DNA of 64,000 nucleotides. Origin: Paenibacillus eucommiae (GTDB taxonomy: Bacteria; Bacillota; Bacilli; Paenibacillales; NBRC-103111). The notes below the pieces were generated by a model. The model saw nothing but the letters and a program-made list of their open reading frames with translations. It was not told the DNA's origin and did no database searches. The stretch covers positions 124,001-188,000 of the forward strand of contig NZ_JAGGLB010000004.1 of assembly GCF_017874215.1 (NCBI RefSeq). The letters are read 5' to 3'. Position numbers and translations under genes: made by a program. This document shows positions 27,458 through 36,762 of the stretch, piece by piece (position 1 is the stretch's first letter; every line of letters begins with the position of its first letter).

Positions 27458-27485
27458 AAGAAAACCGCCCAATAAGAAGGCGGTC
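27458..27485 (-). terminator. Terminator of the aadK-like gene
   Basis: On the minus strand ACCGCC / GGCGGT arms are followed by TTTTCTTTT, 14 bp after the stop of the gene. Confidence 0.8.
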
Positions 27486-27498
27486 AATTCACATTAGT

Positions 27499-28353
27499 TC
27501 AAGTCAATGAGGTATAAATATTTTCAGTATACTTAGTAATGGCTTCATCGTAATCTGGATACTTATATTCGAGACTTTCAGCCACAGCCTTTGAGTATTT
27601 TCTAAATAACTCATAACTAGTTAATAGAGACTGCCACATTTCCTGATACCCATTCTCAGTATAGGTTGATAGTAATGATTCCCAATCTTCATTTGGAAGG
27701 TAACGATTTATAAATTTATAATTTTTCCCCACACTAAAGGTATATCCCTGCTCTGATCCAATTTGCCAAGCCATCATTCTCAATAAATTAGGTCTTGCAA
27801 TCTCGTTTAAATGGTCAATAGCAAAAAGTATTTCTTTTCTCGCTAATCCTTTTACTACGTAAGTTGAAACCATCCAGAACTCATTGCAACAATCATCAAA
27901 TTCTCTTGCAGTTGGCTTTTTAATCCAATATTGACGATCATCTGCGATCACTTCATTTTTGATTAGAGTATCCTTATCGAGCAAGACCTCAACTAAACCA
28001 TCGCTCTTGGTAAAATAATCCTCCACCTCGTTAATTGGAATAAGTGTTAGATCTACTTTATTACCATCCTCAAAAAGAATTAAATATGAAAACCAATTAC
28101 CTGATTCTGACGGAAAAAGCTCCATATCCTCGGGTTTTTGCATCATAACACGATTCCCCCAAATTTTAAGCCATTGATCATTTTCCTTGAAAGAATCAAT
28201 ATCTGTTACAAAGTAAGAAATGTCATAATCTTGGAATGTATCAGGGGGAATATTTTTATTTGTACGTGACCCTTCCAAAGTTACCAATCGGATTCTATCA
28301 TCATTCATAGCAAAATCTACAAGGATATTCATCATTTCTTGTTCACTTCTCAA
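27499..28353 (-). CDS. aadK: Aminoglycoside 6-adenylyltransferase (AadK-like)
   Basis: A 284-residue nucleotidyltransferase that would adenylate streptomycin. It carries LVTLEGSRTNKNIPPD and FQDYDISYFVTD, the nucleotidyltransferase GS...DxD pattern (residues about 25-50), and DLTLIPI. The sequence is close to Bacillus subtilis AadK over the whole length, including NWFSYLILFEDGNK and PTAREFDDCCNEFWMVSTYV. The TTG at 28353 (MRSEQEMM) has GGAGG nine bases upstream and gives the known length, so I prefer it to an in-frame TTG at 28374. It lies beside an IS1595 remnant. Such genes are often intrinsic in Bacillales, so transfer is not proven. Confidence 0.9.
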   Translation of the reverse strand: MRSEQEMMNILVDFAMNDDRIRLVTLEGSRTNKNIPPDTFQDYDISYFVTDIDSFKENDQWLKIWGNRVMMQKPEDMELFPSESGNWFSYLILFEDGNKVDLTLIPINEVEDYFTKSDGLVEVLLDKDTLIKNEVIADDRQYWIKKPTAREFDDCCNEFWMVSTYVVKGLARKEILFAIDHLNEIARPNLLRMMAWQIGSEQGYTFSVGKNYKFINRYLPNEDWESLLSTYTENGYQEMWQSLLTSYELFRKYSKAVAESLEYKYPDYDEAITKYTENIYTSLT

Positions 28354-28398
28354 TACAGCAGTCCTCCGTTCCAACCATTTTCTTTTGTACCATTAAAA

Positions 28399-28812
28399 TT
28401 AGAGCTTCAATATTGCCTCATTACTTTGACGAAGACTGACATTAGTCACATTTATCGTGAAAAGATATGAAGTAACGAGCATACTTTTCTTATTCGACGT
28501 TGTGTTTTCGTACTCCTTGCTGTCTAAGTAACGGAACCAAACTAAATAATGTTGAAAATACTTGGTTGCAACACCATTAAAACGGTCAATCCAACGTTTC
28601 AGACGGCTGTGGTAGTTGTTGACATTCTGAATGTGATATACACCTTTAACACGCTGTTTCCCGTCGGACTTGAAGCGATAATGGTCTAACCCCTTTATTC
28701 TTGCATATGAGCTGAAAGCCCGCCACGAATCTGTACATAGCACGTTAGATTCAGACAAATGACTTCCGATAACCGGATCCCTTCCCTCTCTAAAAAGTGC
28801 CGAACCTGCCAC
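28399..28812 (-). pseudogene. IS1595-family transposase remnant
   Basis: About 137 codons matching the C-terminal half of an ISXO2/IS1595 DDE transposase: LCTDSWRAFSSYA and VKGVYHIQNVNNYHSRLKRW, then FNGVATKYFQHYLVWFRYL. The N-terminal zinc-ribbon and first catalytic Asp are missing, so the copy is dead. No terminal inverted repeats were identified. Confidence 0.75.
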
Positions 28813-28984
28813 GATCAGATGGATAACGGACTGCCAGTAGAATTTACTTTCCTGAGCGAGAGGGATAGTGGCAATAATGAATGATCAAACATTGTAACCT
28901 CACCATCCATTACTGCTTTAAAGCTTTGCTACGTAGATTAAACAAATTCACTTGAGGCTTCCACCAAAAATTTATACGTTATGA

Positions 28985-29815
28985 TTACTTCAAACCGTAT
29001 ACCCGCATGGCATTCTTTTTATAAATAGAGACACGCTCCTCTTCCGTCAAATCCGTTAGCAACCGCACAAGTAAAGCTGCTGTATCCCCATATTCACCTG
29101 ATAACCTGCATACAGGCCAGTCGCTCCCAAATAGAAGCCGTTCGGATCCGAAGCATTGGCGGACATGGCGGACATAGGGGTAGAGAACTTCATTGGCCTG
29201 CATTCCTTCCGGCACCCGCGTAATCATACATGAAAGTTTGCAATAGGACCCAGGATGTTCGGCAATCGCAGCTATTGCATCTGCCCATGCCTCCCAATCG
29301 TCAAGCTGTAACGTCGGGTTACCTATGTGATTGAGAACGACCCGCAGCGTGGGAGCCCGGGTTACAAGCTTAATTACGTCATGAAGCTGATGGGCAGATA
29401 GAAGCAGATCGACCGGAACGTCATGGTCAGCTAACACTTGAAGAGAACGGTCCAGCCGTTCCGTGAAAAGCAGGCTGCCATCTTCGCCGCGCGGAAACGT
29501 AGGGCGTATGCCTACGAACAAGGGATCAGCCTTCAAGCGAGATAAATCCTCCTCGAATGTCCCGCTAAGGAGGTTCATCCAGCCTACCACTCCGGCAATG
29601 CATGGCTCCTTTCTGGCAAGCCCCAGCAAGAATTCCGTTTCAGCCAGCGTTGGAGCGGACTGGACGACGATAGTTCGGGCTACACCATGGTTGGATAGCT
29701 GTGGCTTCAGGTGATTCGGCATGTAATCAGTGAAGAGCTTCCCAGCCTCAGACGTCAGCCAATCGTAATCTCCCCGGCTCAAAAGCCAATAATGTTGATG
29801 GGCATCAATAATCAC
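28985..29815 (-). CDS. Amidohydrolase-2 family sugar lactonase, copy 2
   Basis: 276 residues, clearly related to the protein encoded at 20096-20956 along the full length: MIIDAHQHYWLLSRGDYDWL, ETEFLLGLARKEPCIAGVVGW, VLNHIGNP and LFGSDWPVCRL. The HxH near the N-terminus and the Asp in GSDWP are the metal ligands of the family. It lies 73 bp downstream of the aldo/keto reductase gene on the same strand, so here too a dehydrogenase-type enzyme is paired with a lactonase. Confidence 0.85.
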   Translation of the reverse strand: MIIDAHQHYWLLSRGDYDWLTSEAGKLFTDYMPNHLKPQLSNHGVARTIVVQSAPTLAETEFLLGLARKEPCIAGVVGWMNLLSGTFEEDLSRLKADPLFVGIRPTFPRGEDGSLLFTERLDRSLQVLADHDVPVDLLLSAHQLHDVIKLVTRAPTLRVVLNHIGNPTLQLDDWEAWADAIAAIAEHPGSYCKLSCMITRVPEGMQANEVLYPYVRHVRQCFGSERLLFGSDWPVCRLSGEYGDTAALLVRLLTDLTEEERVSIYKKNAMRVYGLK

Positions 29816-29888
29816 AAGTTTCGAGCCTCCAATATAAAGTTAGTATTAATTTCCAAATTATTCTTCATATATTTCCTTTACGAGTCGG

Positions 29889-30794
29889 TTAAGAGAATAA
29901 AGACTTGCTGTCAGCAAATAAAGCCATCACACGCCGTTGATCCTCTGCATCCAATCCCTTCCCGTCGCAATAAGATGCGTTCGCTTTAAGTGAAGTGAGT
30001 GAGGCGGTGCCGGTCAGTGTCACTTGAATATCCGGTTGACCGAGGCTGAAACGCATCGCCGGCTCGACAAGCCCATTCGGTTCAGCACGGCGCAAAAAGG
30101 CAAGCTTCTCCATGCGCAAGGCGGCTTCCTGTCGCACATCATCCCTAAGGAATTTTGCCGGTGTGTCTGCGAGCAGGCCCATGCCGAGAACGCTTCCGTT
30201 AATGAGCGCGATATTTTTCTTCTTGGCCAAGGGGATGACAGCGATAGCCGCCGAATAATCAAGCAGCATATAACGGGCATAAAATTGCGCGGAATCGAAA
30301 ACATCCGTTTCCATATAACGCATCAGCAGAGGCAAGTCATACGTCGTGACACCAAGGTAGCGGATCTTTCCGTCCGCCTGCAGCCTCTGGAGGGCCGGGA
30401 TTGTCTCGCCCAGGACGAGCTCGTAGGATTGCCGTTCTATGTCATGAAGCTGGAGCAGGTCGATCCGATCCGTACGCAAGCGCAGCAAACTCTGCTCGAC
30501 CGATCGGATCGTATTAGCGTAGTCATAGGTTTGATCCGATCGTACCGCTTTGGTGGCGAGTACGACTTGGTCGCGTTTACCGCCAGTCAGCGCTTTACCG
30601 ATTCGCTCCTCAGACTTGCCTGATCCATATAAAGGTGCTGTGTCTATAAAGTTAATGCCCAGGTCGATCGCCTCGTGAATGACCCTTTCGATCTCGGCTT
30701 CATCAGTCGGCCCGAAGTCACCGCCGATCGGGGCACCTCCAAGTCCAAGCCTGGATACCTTCAGTCCGGTTCGACCGAATGTGGTGTATTCCAT
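29889..30794 (-). CDS. Aldo/keto reductase (probable sugar dehydrogenase)
   Basis: 301 residues of the AKR barrel: GRTGLKVSRLGLGGAPIGG start, FIDTAPLYGSGKSEERIG (catalytic Asp and Tyr, about 48-62), LATK (catalytic Lys, about 82) and LLQLHD (His, about 115). This subgroup includes L-fucose and D-threo-aldose dehydrogenases. Its pairing with a lactonase suggests it makes a sugar lactone. It is divergent from an AraC regulator across 136 bp, which may control both. Confidence 0.85.
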   Translation of the reverse strand: MEYTTFGRTGLKVSRLGLGGAPIGGDFGPTDEAEIERVIHEAIDLGINFIDTAPLYGSGKSEERIGKALTGGKRDQVVLATKAVRSDQTYDYANTIRSVEQSLLRLRTDRIDLLQLHDIERQSYELVLGETIPALQRLQADGKIRYLGVTTYDLPLLMRYMETDVFDSAQFYARYMLLDYSAAIAVIPLAKKKNIALINGSVLGMGLLADTPAKFLRDDVRQEAALRMEKLAFLRRAEPNGLVEPAMRFSLGQPDIQVTLTGTASLTSLKANASYCDGKGLDAEDQRRVMALFADSKSLFS

Positions 30795-30930
30795 GGTATA
30801 CCCTCACCTTCCATATACGTCATTTTTGCGATGCCACTTCTCACAAGTTTAATATATAATGGAATTATAACTTAATACATATCAGATTCTTGCCAATGAT
30901 ATCAATATTTTGCGATTGGGGGAATTATCC

Positions 30931-31773
30931 GTGTTTGAATACCATTTTATTGCCCGTCCCGATCTGAACCCCTCTTTGGGCTATCCAATTGCGATCGGCC
31001 GTATTTTCGAAGAGCCGGCTCATCTCACTCAAGGAACTCGTTATCCGCAGCATCAGTATAATATTCACTTCGTCGTTAAGGGCAGCGGCTGGCTCAAGAC
31101 GCCTACCGAAACTATTGCGCTGGAGCCTGGCTCGGGATTTCTGTATTCGGGAGACCAGGCTCAGCATTTCGGTTCCGACACTCATTGTCCATGGGAGGTA
31201 TGGTGGATTATGTTCAGCGGGGAAGGCTTACGGGATTTACTCGGCGACCGCTGCCTGGATGATGCTTGGGTGTTCTCTCTCGCAGACAACAAACGGATTT
31301 TACCACTCGTTACAGACATCTGGGAGCTGGCTGAGCAGCAAAGCCTTCCCCTCGTTCCCAGGATGGCCTCACTTTTGTACGAAATCATACTGGAGCTGCT
31401 GCTCCACTGCTCAAGCTTCCGTGCTCCAAAGAAACGAAGCTTGGAAGACTCCATTCGCCACGCCGCAGAATATATGAGATTCCATAGCGGCAAAAAACTG
31501 ACCTTACAGCATCTTGCCGATTTTTGCGGTATCAGTCCTTACTACTTCAGTCGAACGTTTCACCAAGTAATGGGTGTTCCTCCACTGGAATATTTGAATG
31601 TTCAGCGGATTCAACTGGCCAAGCAAATGCTTCTGGCTACCACAAAACTGGTAAAGCAAGTCGCATTGGAAGTAGGCTTCAAAAATTCGAGCTACTTTAT
31701 CGAACGATTTCGCAAGCAGGAAGGAATAACGCCGGCAGAGTTCCGGGAGAGGCTTGTAGTGTCGGAAAAATAA
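30931..31773 (+). CDS. AraC-family transcriptional regulator with cupin domain
   Basis: About 280 residues: N-terminal arabinose-binding-type cupin (HQYNIHFVVKGSGWLKTP) and two C-terminal HTH motifs (LTLQHLADFCGISPYYFSRTFHQ and VALEVGFKNSSYFIERFRKQEG). The GTG at 30931 follows TTGGGGGA by eight bases and is preferred to the in-frame TTG at 30910. It is divergent from the aldo/keto reductase and is the likely regulator of that gene and the second lactonase. Confidence 0.87.
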   Translation: MFEYHFIARPDLNPSLGYPIAIGRIFEEPAHLTQGTRYPQHQYNIHFVVKGSGWLKTPTETIALEPGSGFLYSGDQAQHFGSDTHCPWEVWWIMFSGEGLRDLLGDRCLDDAWVFSLADNKRILPLVTDIWELAEQQSLPLVPRMASLLYEIILELLLHCSSFRAPKKRSLEDSIRHAAEYMRFHSGKKLTLQHLADFCGISPYYFSRTFHQVMGVPPLEYLNVQRIQLAKQMLLATTKLVKQVALEVGFKNSSYFIERFRKQEGITPAEFRERLVVSEK

Positions 31774-31940
31774 AGCAGAAATAACCCTTCTCTTAGTTAG
31801 TGCCGCTGAGACGCTCGCCTTTTAATCAAGATACCGATGTGGAAATTAGTGTACTAAACTATATCCTGCTCCCACTCCCTGATGATTTTTGCCCTTTCGT
31901 CCCTTATAATAGAAGAGAAAACGACTTCCTACGAAATGGT

Positions 31941-32876
31941 GTGAGAGTCATCGATCAAGTATTTACGCTCAGGTCCAGCCAATTCTTTTCTGAACAAATT
32001 CCGTTCTTCATTCATCAATATGCTTACGACAACTATGACGAGCTGAAGCTGCATGTTCACGATTTTATTGAAATCGTCTATGTGTGTAAAGGCAAAGGGC
32101 TGCATAAAGTCGGAAACCGCCTTATCCCTGTATCCGAGGGGGATTTATTTATTATCAATAATGATACTCCCCATTGCTTCTATCCCTATGACCGGACCAA
32201 TACGGATGGGCTTGAAGTGTATAATTGCATGTTTCTCCCAGCCTTCATCGAGCATCTGCAGATCGAGCTCCCCATCATGCGCGGCATTACCAGCCTATTC
32301 CTACTCAATGGACTGTATCCAGAGGAAACGGCACACACACCAGACTTGATGCTGGGCACAGGCCCACGCAAGGAGTTTGATCAATTGTTTGGAAACATGC
32401 TCCATGAATATCAGACCAAACAAGAAGGCTACTTGAACATTCTCAAGCTGCAGCTCTGTGAGCTCCTGATCAAAACATACCGAACTTACAAGAGCCTTTA
32501 CCAAGATGCCCCTCATCCCGATACGTACAAGCTAGAGCTTATACAGAAATCGATTCAATACATGCGCAGCAATTTATCAAGCCCGATCCAGCTCAACGAC
32601 TTGTCCCAGCAAGCCTTGCTGAGCAAAAGCTATTTCTCCGGCATCTTCAAAAATGTGACGGGAATCAGCGTACTGGACTATTTGCAGAAGCTGAGGATCG
32701 AGGAAGCCTGTCGTCTGCTCGTAGAGGACACAAAAACGGTAACCGACATATCCGAGTCCGTCGGATACAACGATTACCGTTTCTTCAATAAGACGTTTCG
32801 CAAGATTACCGGAATGACCGCCTCAGCCTACCGTAAGCAGTTCGGCGCTGCCGGGGGCAATCACCGTGATACCTGA
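31941..32876 (+). CDS. AraC-family transcriptional regulator with cupin domain
   Basis: A second AraC regulator about 170 bp downstream of the first. The cupin domain (LHVHDFIEIVYVCKGKGLHK) and the C-terminal HTH pair (LNDLSQQALLSKSYFSGIFK, ISESVGYNDYRFFNKTFRKI) are clear. The frame is open back to a GTG at 31800, but neither start has a good ribosome binding site; a TATAAT at 31905-31910 and the usual domain layout favour the GTG at 31941. Its 3' end overlaps the convergent GH78-like gene by 54 bp. It probably controls that gene. Confidence 0.8.
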   Translation: MRVIDQVFTLRSSQFFSEQIPFFIHQYAYDNYDELKLHVHDFIEIVYVCKGKGLHKVGNRLIPVSEGDLFIINNDTPHCFYPYDRTNTDGLEVYNCMFLPAFIEHLQIELPIMRGITSLFLLNGLYPEETAHTPDLMLGTGPRKEFDQLFGNMLHEYQTKQEGYLNILKLQLCELLIKTYRTYKSLYQDAPHPDTYKLELIQKSIQYMRSNLSSPIQLNDLSQQALLSKSYFSGIFKNVTGISVLDYLQKLRIEEACRLLVEDTKTVTDISESVGYNDYRFFNKTFRKITGMTASAYRKQFGAAGGNHRDT

Positions 32877-34529
32877 GGGCGCTTTGATTTCTGAATGCAC
32901 GGAGCCGTCCTCTGCCTTGCTATGCCTCACATGGATCACCCCAAGTGGCGTCGGATATTCGCCCTCCGCCCAAGCAAGATCTCCTAAGTTCGGTTCGACC
33001 CGCATTACCTTGCAGCCGGCCTCTACAATTTCTACCCCGAGCACGTGGCGTGTCAGCCAGGCGGTTGGGCCGGATGCCCATCCGTGGCATAGGCTGTGCC
33101 TGTAGCCTTTATAGCAATAATTGCCGTAGGTGCCGTGGACATCAATTTTCCCTTCGGGGGTCAATTCGTCTATTCGGGCGGCATCCTTCGTCCAGGATAG
33201 ATCGAAATCCTCCCAGAAGGTAGTCGCGCCAAGCTCCAGCATAGCTCCCCAGAATTCGCGGATGCAGTCAAGGCTTCCCTGGATATCACCAGCCTTGGCG
33301 CGGGCTTCCAGCATATAATAGCCGAAGAAGGTCGACACTCCTTGAGAGCCTCCAACAGCGATTACCTGCTCGTTCGCCTCCTCCGCGCTCCATAGACCGG
33401 CCAACGCCAAAAGCGCTGCCGCCTGCTTGCTTCCAGCATGATGAGGCATATGACGCCTAAGCTTGTTCTCGGTTCGCCGGCATCTGTCTGCGGCGATCTC
33501 GTCACCAAGCAAACTGCACAGCTCAGCCCCGCGCTGCATGGCTAGCGTGAACAAAGCGTGAATGCCTGCCTGCACGCCTTCCGGATTGTCGCTCGACGGC
33601 CAATCCAGGAACGGGCTCGGCGCCTCGTTCGTACCGTCTTCTTTAATCTGCTCAGCAATCAGATTCAGCAGGCCTGTGAGATAGTCCCGCTGCTCCTCCA
33701 GGTAAGCCAAGTCCCCATTTTGCATATACCAATCATAATGGATAATCAGCCACCACACCGAATAGCTGGGGAACGACATCCAGCCGGGAAGAGGCGTCCG
33801 GTCCCGGATAAAATCAAGGCTGGCTGGCACGATCTCGTGGCCGCCGAACACGGCCTGCAGCGTGGAGGTCTCCGGATGCATATCCCCGATCCAGACCAGG
33901 CGGTCTCTTTTGATACCGTCCCAGAGGTAATCCTGCATATTCAGGTGCACCGTATAAGCGCCAGTGTCCCAGATCTGATCCAGCAGCGGATCGCTGCTGC
34001 GGAAGCTTCCCTTATAGGCCAAGTCGCGGTATAGAAAAACGGCTCGCACGCTCTTCAATTCAATAAAGCTATTCTCCTCCATCAGATCTATGCGGACAAA
34101 ACGGAAGCCTGTATTGCCGATTTCCGTAGCCCCGAGGAAGGACACATCGATAATCTGATCCCTGATGGCATGATCATTGGTCGCATTCCGCTCCCCACCG
34201 ATGTCGCTCATCGCCTCCATGGCCGACTCACCGAAGCGCACCCTGAGCTTGGCCGTCCGCTCATTCCCACCCATAAACCAGGTGGCAATCTGAACTCCGC
34301 CATGCAGCTCCTTGCCGAAGTCCAGCAGGATGCTCGCGGGACTGCCCATATGTCTGAGCACGCAGGGATTTTCGGATTGAAGCGTTGACTGTCCGTCCCG
34401 CTCCTCCAGTAAGCCCGCAGCATTCTCAACGGCTGACTTCCCATCATTATCGGACGTCCATACAATTCTGCTCGGAATGACGAATTCCCGAACTCTTGGA
34501 TCCCTTGTTCTACCTGTAGTGTTAGACAT
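32823..34529 (-). CDS. Alpha-L-rhamnosidase-like glycosidase (GH78-like)
   Basis: 568 residues without a signal peptide. The catalytic (alpha/alpha)6 region has the rhamnosidase motif WDGIKRDRLVWIGDMHPE near residue 210 (the Asp and Glu are the likely acid/base pair), then FWEDFDLSW and LCHGWASGPTAWLTRHVLGV. A short N-terminal beta domain (about 60-180) precedes it; the long beta domains of many GH78 enzymes are missing. It would remove terminal L-rhamnose from imported glycans, fitting the lactonase and dehydrogenase genes nearby. The C-terminus overlaps the convergent AraC gene by 54 bp. Confidence 0.82.
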   Translation of the reverse strand: MSNTTGRTRDPRVREFVIPSRIVWTSDNDGKSAVENAAGLLEERDGQSTLQSENPCVLRHMGSPASILLDFGKELHGGVQIATWFMGGNERTAKLRVRFGESAMEAMSDIGGERNATNDHAIRDQIIDVSFLGATEIGNTGFRFVRIDLMEENSFIELKSVRAVFLYRDLAYKGSFRSSDPLLDQIWDTGAYTVHLNMQDYLWDGIKRDRLVWIGDMHPETSTLQAVFGGHEIVPASLDFIRDRTPLPGWMSFPSYSVWWLIIHYDWYMQNGDLAYLEEQRDYLTGLLNLIAEQIKEDGTNEAPSPFLDWPSSDNPEGVQAGIHALFTLAMQRGAELCSLLGDEIAADRCRRTENKLRRHMPHHAGSKQAAALLALAGLWSAEEANEQVIAVGGSQGVSTFFGYYMLEARAKAGDIQGSLDCIREFWGAMLELGATTFWEDFDLSWTKDAARIDELTPEGKIDVHGTYGNYCYKGYRHSLCHGWASGPTAWLTRHVLGVEIVEAGCKVMRVEPNLGDLAWAEGEYPTPLGVIHVRHSKAEDGSVHSEIKAPSGITVIAPGSAELLTVG

Positions 34530-34789
34530 TCAACATACCTCCACGCTTTCGTTTGACTCATTATAGAAGTCAGGAGGGCTTCGTGGCTATACCTGCGGCG
34601 CAGATGTTAGTGGGGCTATTCTACTTTTTTTCTCGCGTTATGCTATCTCATCCTCATTTTAAATAATGTGCGTATTCGTTACATTGCAAAAATATGCCTA
34701 TTTGATGTAAAATAACACTATCTACCATCTTTCCCCAAGGAAACTATTTTTCGTTATGGAAACTTAATCAGAAGGGAATTCTACTCACG

Positions 34790-35506
34790 ATGAGCGACCT
34801 TATGCAAGCTGATTCCTACTATCCCGTTTTCCAGCCTCTTGTGCAGTTGATGACAGGGCATGTCTTCGGCTACGAAGCTTTGCTTCGATCAATAACGAAT
34901 CAATCTCCTGAGACTTTATTTCGAGCGGCTAGAGCGGCAGACTGCCTAAATGATTTGGACATATTATCAATCAAAAAAGCCATATCCGCCTATTTTACCG
35001 AAACAACCTTTACAAGCAGCGCTCCGCTATTGTTTATCAATGTTTTTCCATCTACCTTGCTGCATCCAGCCTTTGACGAATTTCTACATGAGGGACTGTC
35101 TCATTACCCACCGTTAGATAAGCGAATCGTGTTGGAGATTAACGAGGCCAACGAAGAAGACAAGATGTGGGAGATACGGCTTTTGGGGCAAAAAATTCGT
35201 GGACTGCGTCAATCCGGCTTTCTAATTGCACTTGATGATGTCGGTTCAGGCGCGGCTTCTTTAAAAAAAATCATTGAATATGAACCCGACATCGTTAAAT
35301 TAGACCGCTATTTCGGGCATCATTTATCTGCAAGCCGCAACAAGCAGAAGCTGATATCCCTTTTTATCAATTACTGTGCCGGGCAAACCCAGCTTGTTCT
35401 CGAAGGCATAGAGGAGCCAGAAGATTTGGAGACTGCAAAAACCTTAGGCGTTCCCGTTGGGCAAGGATTTTTACTAGGGCGTCCCGACTCGCTAAAGCTA
35501 AGCTAA
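34790..35506 (+). CDS. EAL-domain protein (putative cyclic-di-GMP phosphodiesterase)
   Basis: A 238-residue stand-alone EAL domain: GYEALLRS (EAL-motif equivalent, residues about 27-34), FINVFPSTL, VLEINE, ALDDVGSG (DDFG equivalent), VKLDRYF and VLEGIEEPEDL. Most metal and catalytic residues look present, so it may hydrolyse cyclic di-GMP, though changes such as INVFP for the usual Asn motif leave that uncertain. No sensory domain or signal peptide is attached. Start ATG at 34790 with AGAAGGGA upstream. Confidence 0.85.
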   Translation: MSDLMQADSYYPVFQPLVQLMTGHVFGYEALLRSITNQSPETLFRAARAADCLNDLDILSIKKAISAYFTETTFTSSAPLLFINVFPSTLLHPAFDEFLHEGLSHYPPLDKRIVLEINEANEEDKMWEIRLLGQKIRGLRQSGFLIALDDVGSGAASLKKIIEYEPDIVKLDRYFGHHLSASRNKQKLISLFINYCAGQTQLVLEGIEEPEDLETAKTLGVPVGQGFLLGRPDSLKLS

Positions 35507-35920
35507 ATCACAATTCCACTTAGTTAACTTAGTTAAACATTAAGATATTTAAAAAAGGATCTACCTGTTTTGAGAAAATCTCACCTAGAATGCTTCTAAG
35601 CCTAAAAAGGTGCAAAAGTGCAGGAATTTCAGCTCAAAATCGGATGAAAAGCAAAAAATCCTGCGATTGCACAGGAATTTAGAGACTTATACTTCCTAAA
35701 CGTGCTAGGAGATGGATAATTCCTGCATATTCGCATTAATTCCTCTTATCTGGTTAAAAAGGCCCTAAAATGATGTATATTTGCAACATTTTTGGGTCGT
35801 GCATATCATGTTTGGCTTGGATCCTCGATTTGTTGAAGCTATTGAGGTCAGTCAGCACGCCTAACTGTTGGGCCGAGGTTAAACAAGCACTGATTTAGGT
35901 GTTGCGCTCCAATGAGGCTG
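35507..35920. repeat. Intergenic region with repeated TGCAGGAATT-type motifs
   Basis: About 410 bases without a gene. It holds GTGCAGGAATTT (about 35618), TGCACAGGAATTT (about 35669) and AATTCCTGCA (about 35719) in alternating orientation, plus a TTAGTTAAC direct repeat at the start. These could pair as a hairpin series. Its function is unknown. Confidence 0.4.
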
Positions 35921-35963
35921 AAAAAAAAGCCCTGTATCTCAACGAATGTTGAAATCCAAGGCT
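35921..35963 (-). terminator. Terminator of the GNAT gene
   Basis: On the minus strand a long imperfect stem (GCCTTGGATTTCAAC / GTTGAGATACAGGGC) is followed by eight T residues, 54 bp after the GNAT stop. Confidence 0.78.
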
Positions 35964-36016
35964 TCCTCCGCGCTACTGAATCATTAATGAGCTTACGAAC
36001 TTACGAGCCTACGAGC

Positions 36017-36595
36017 TTACGCTTCACTTCCGTTTGCGGGATTACAGCGAATTTGCCGCCCGCCAAGCTGTACAGCTACCTCCTCCCAGCGCTGCTCATG
36101 ATCCGACGCAGCAAGCTGAGGCACGAAGCCCAGCTTCAAATAGGTTGCAACCGCAGGCAGACGCCCATCATCCGTATGGAGGACGGCTCGTGTCCGGCCT
36201 TCTTCTTTCATCTGATAAAGGGCAGCCAGGCTCACGATGTATCCCAACCCTTTGCCGCCATGACCCGGCAGCGCACCGACCATGTGCACATAGCCCGTTG
36301 CATCACCATAGACTTCCCGGAACCAGGCTGAAGCGGTCGCAACCGGCCTCCCTTCGTGACACACAAACAACACCCGCTCTGCAAGGTACTCCTTATCCGC
36401 CCTCATATGCGCAGCAAAAGAAAACTCCGACAAAAAAGACTCTTTCATAATAAGCTCCCAAGCCTGCTCATCCCCCGGCAGGAAGCCTCGCAGCGTATAA
36501 CCTTCTGGTAGCTGCAGTGGTGGCAGCAGAGACAGACTATCGCGCACCATAAATAACTGCGTCCCATACTTGGGTTGTTCCGGCGCCTGACTCAT
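36017..36595 (-). CDS. GNAT-family N-acetyltransferase
   Basis: 192 residues with the acetyl-CoA pyrophosphate-binding motif ALPGHGGKGLGYIVSLAAL near residue 108, and a closing beta region TYLKLGFVPQLAA. The substrate is unknown. It has its own terminator and stands alone. A short run of repeated CTTACGAGC-like units lies just after its stop. Confidence 0.85.
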   Translation of the reverse strand: MSQAPEQPKYGTQLFMVRDSLSLLPPLQLPEGYTLRGFLPGDEQAWELIMKESFLSEFSFAAHMRADKEYLAERVLFVCHEGRPVATASAWFREVYGDATGYVHMVGALPGHGGKGLGYIVSLAALYQMKEEGRTRAVLHTDDGRLPAVATYLKLGFVPQLAASDHEQRWEEVAVQLGGRQIRCNPANGSEA

Positions 36596-36762
36596 TTATT
36601 TCATTGCCTCCTCATTTGAACTAATCTCTTGAACTAATCTCCCTTGTAACTACTTTTTATCTTAGCATAATACTGTTGTGGGAAGGACTTTAAAAGGTTA
36701 GGTCACTGAAAATCCTGTATCCTTATGGTCATTAGACATGGATCGATTAGCAATTCTTTATC

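Noticed and set aside
28399..28812. Active insertion sequence next to aadK
   Set aside because: The N-terminal half of the transposase and the ends are missing, so it cannot move by itself.
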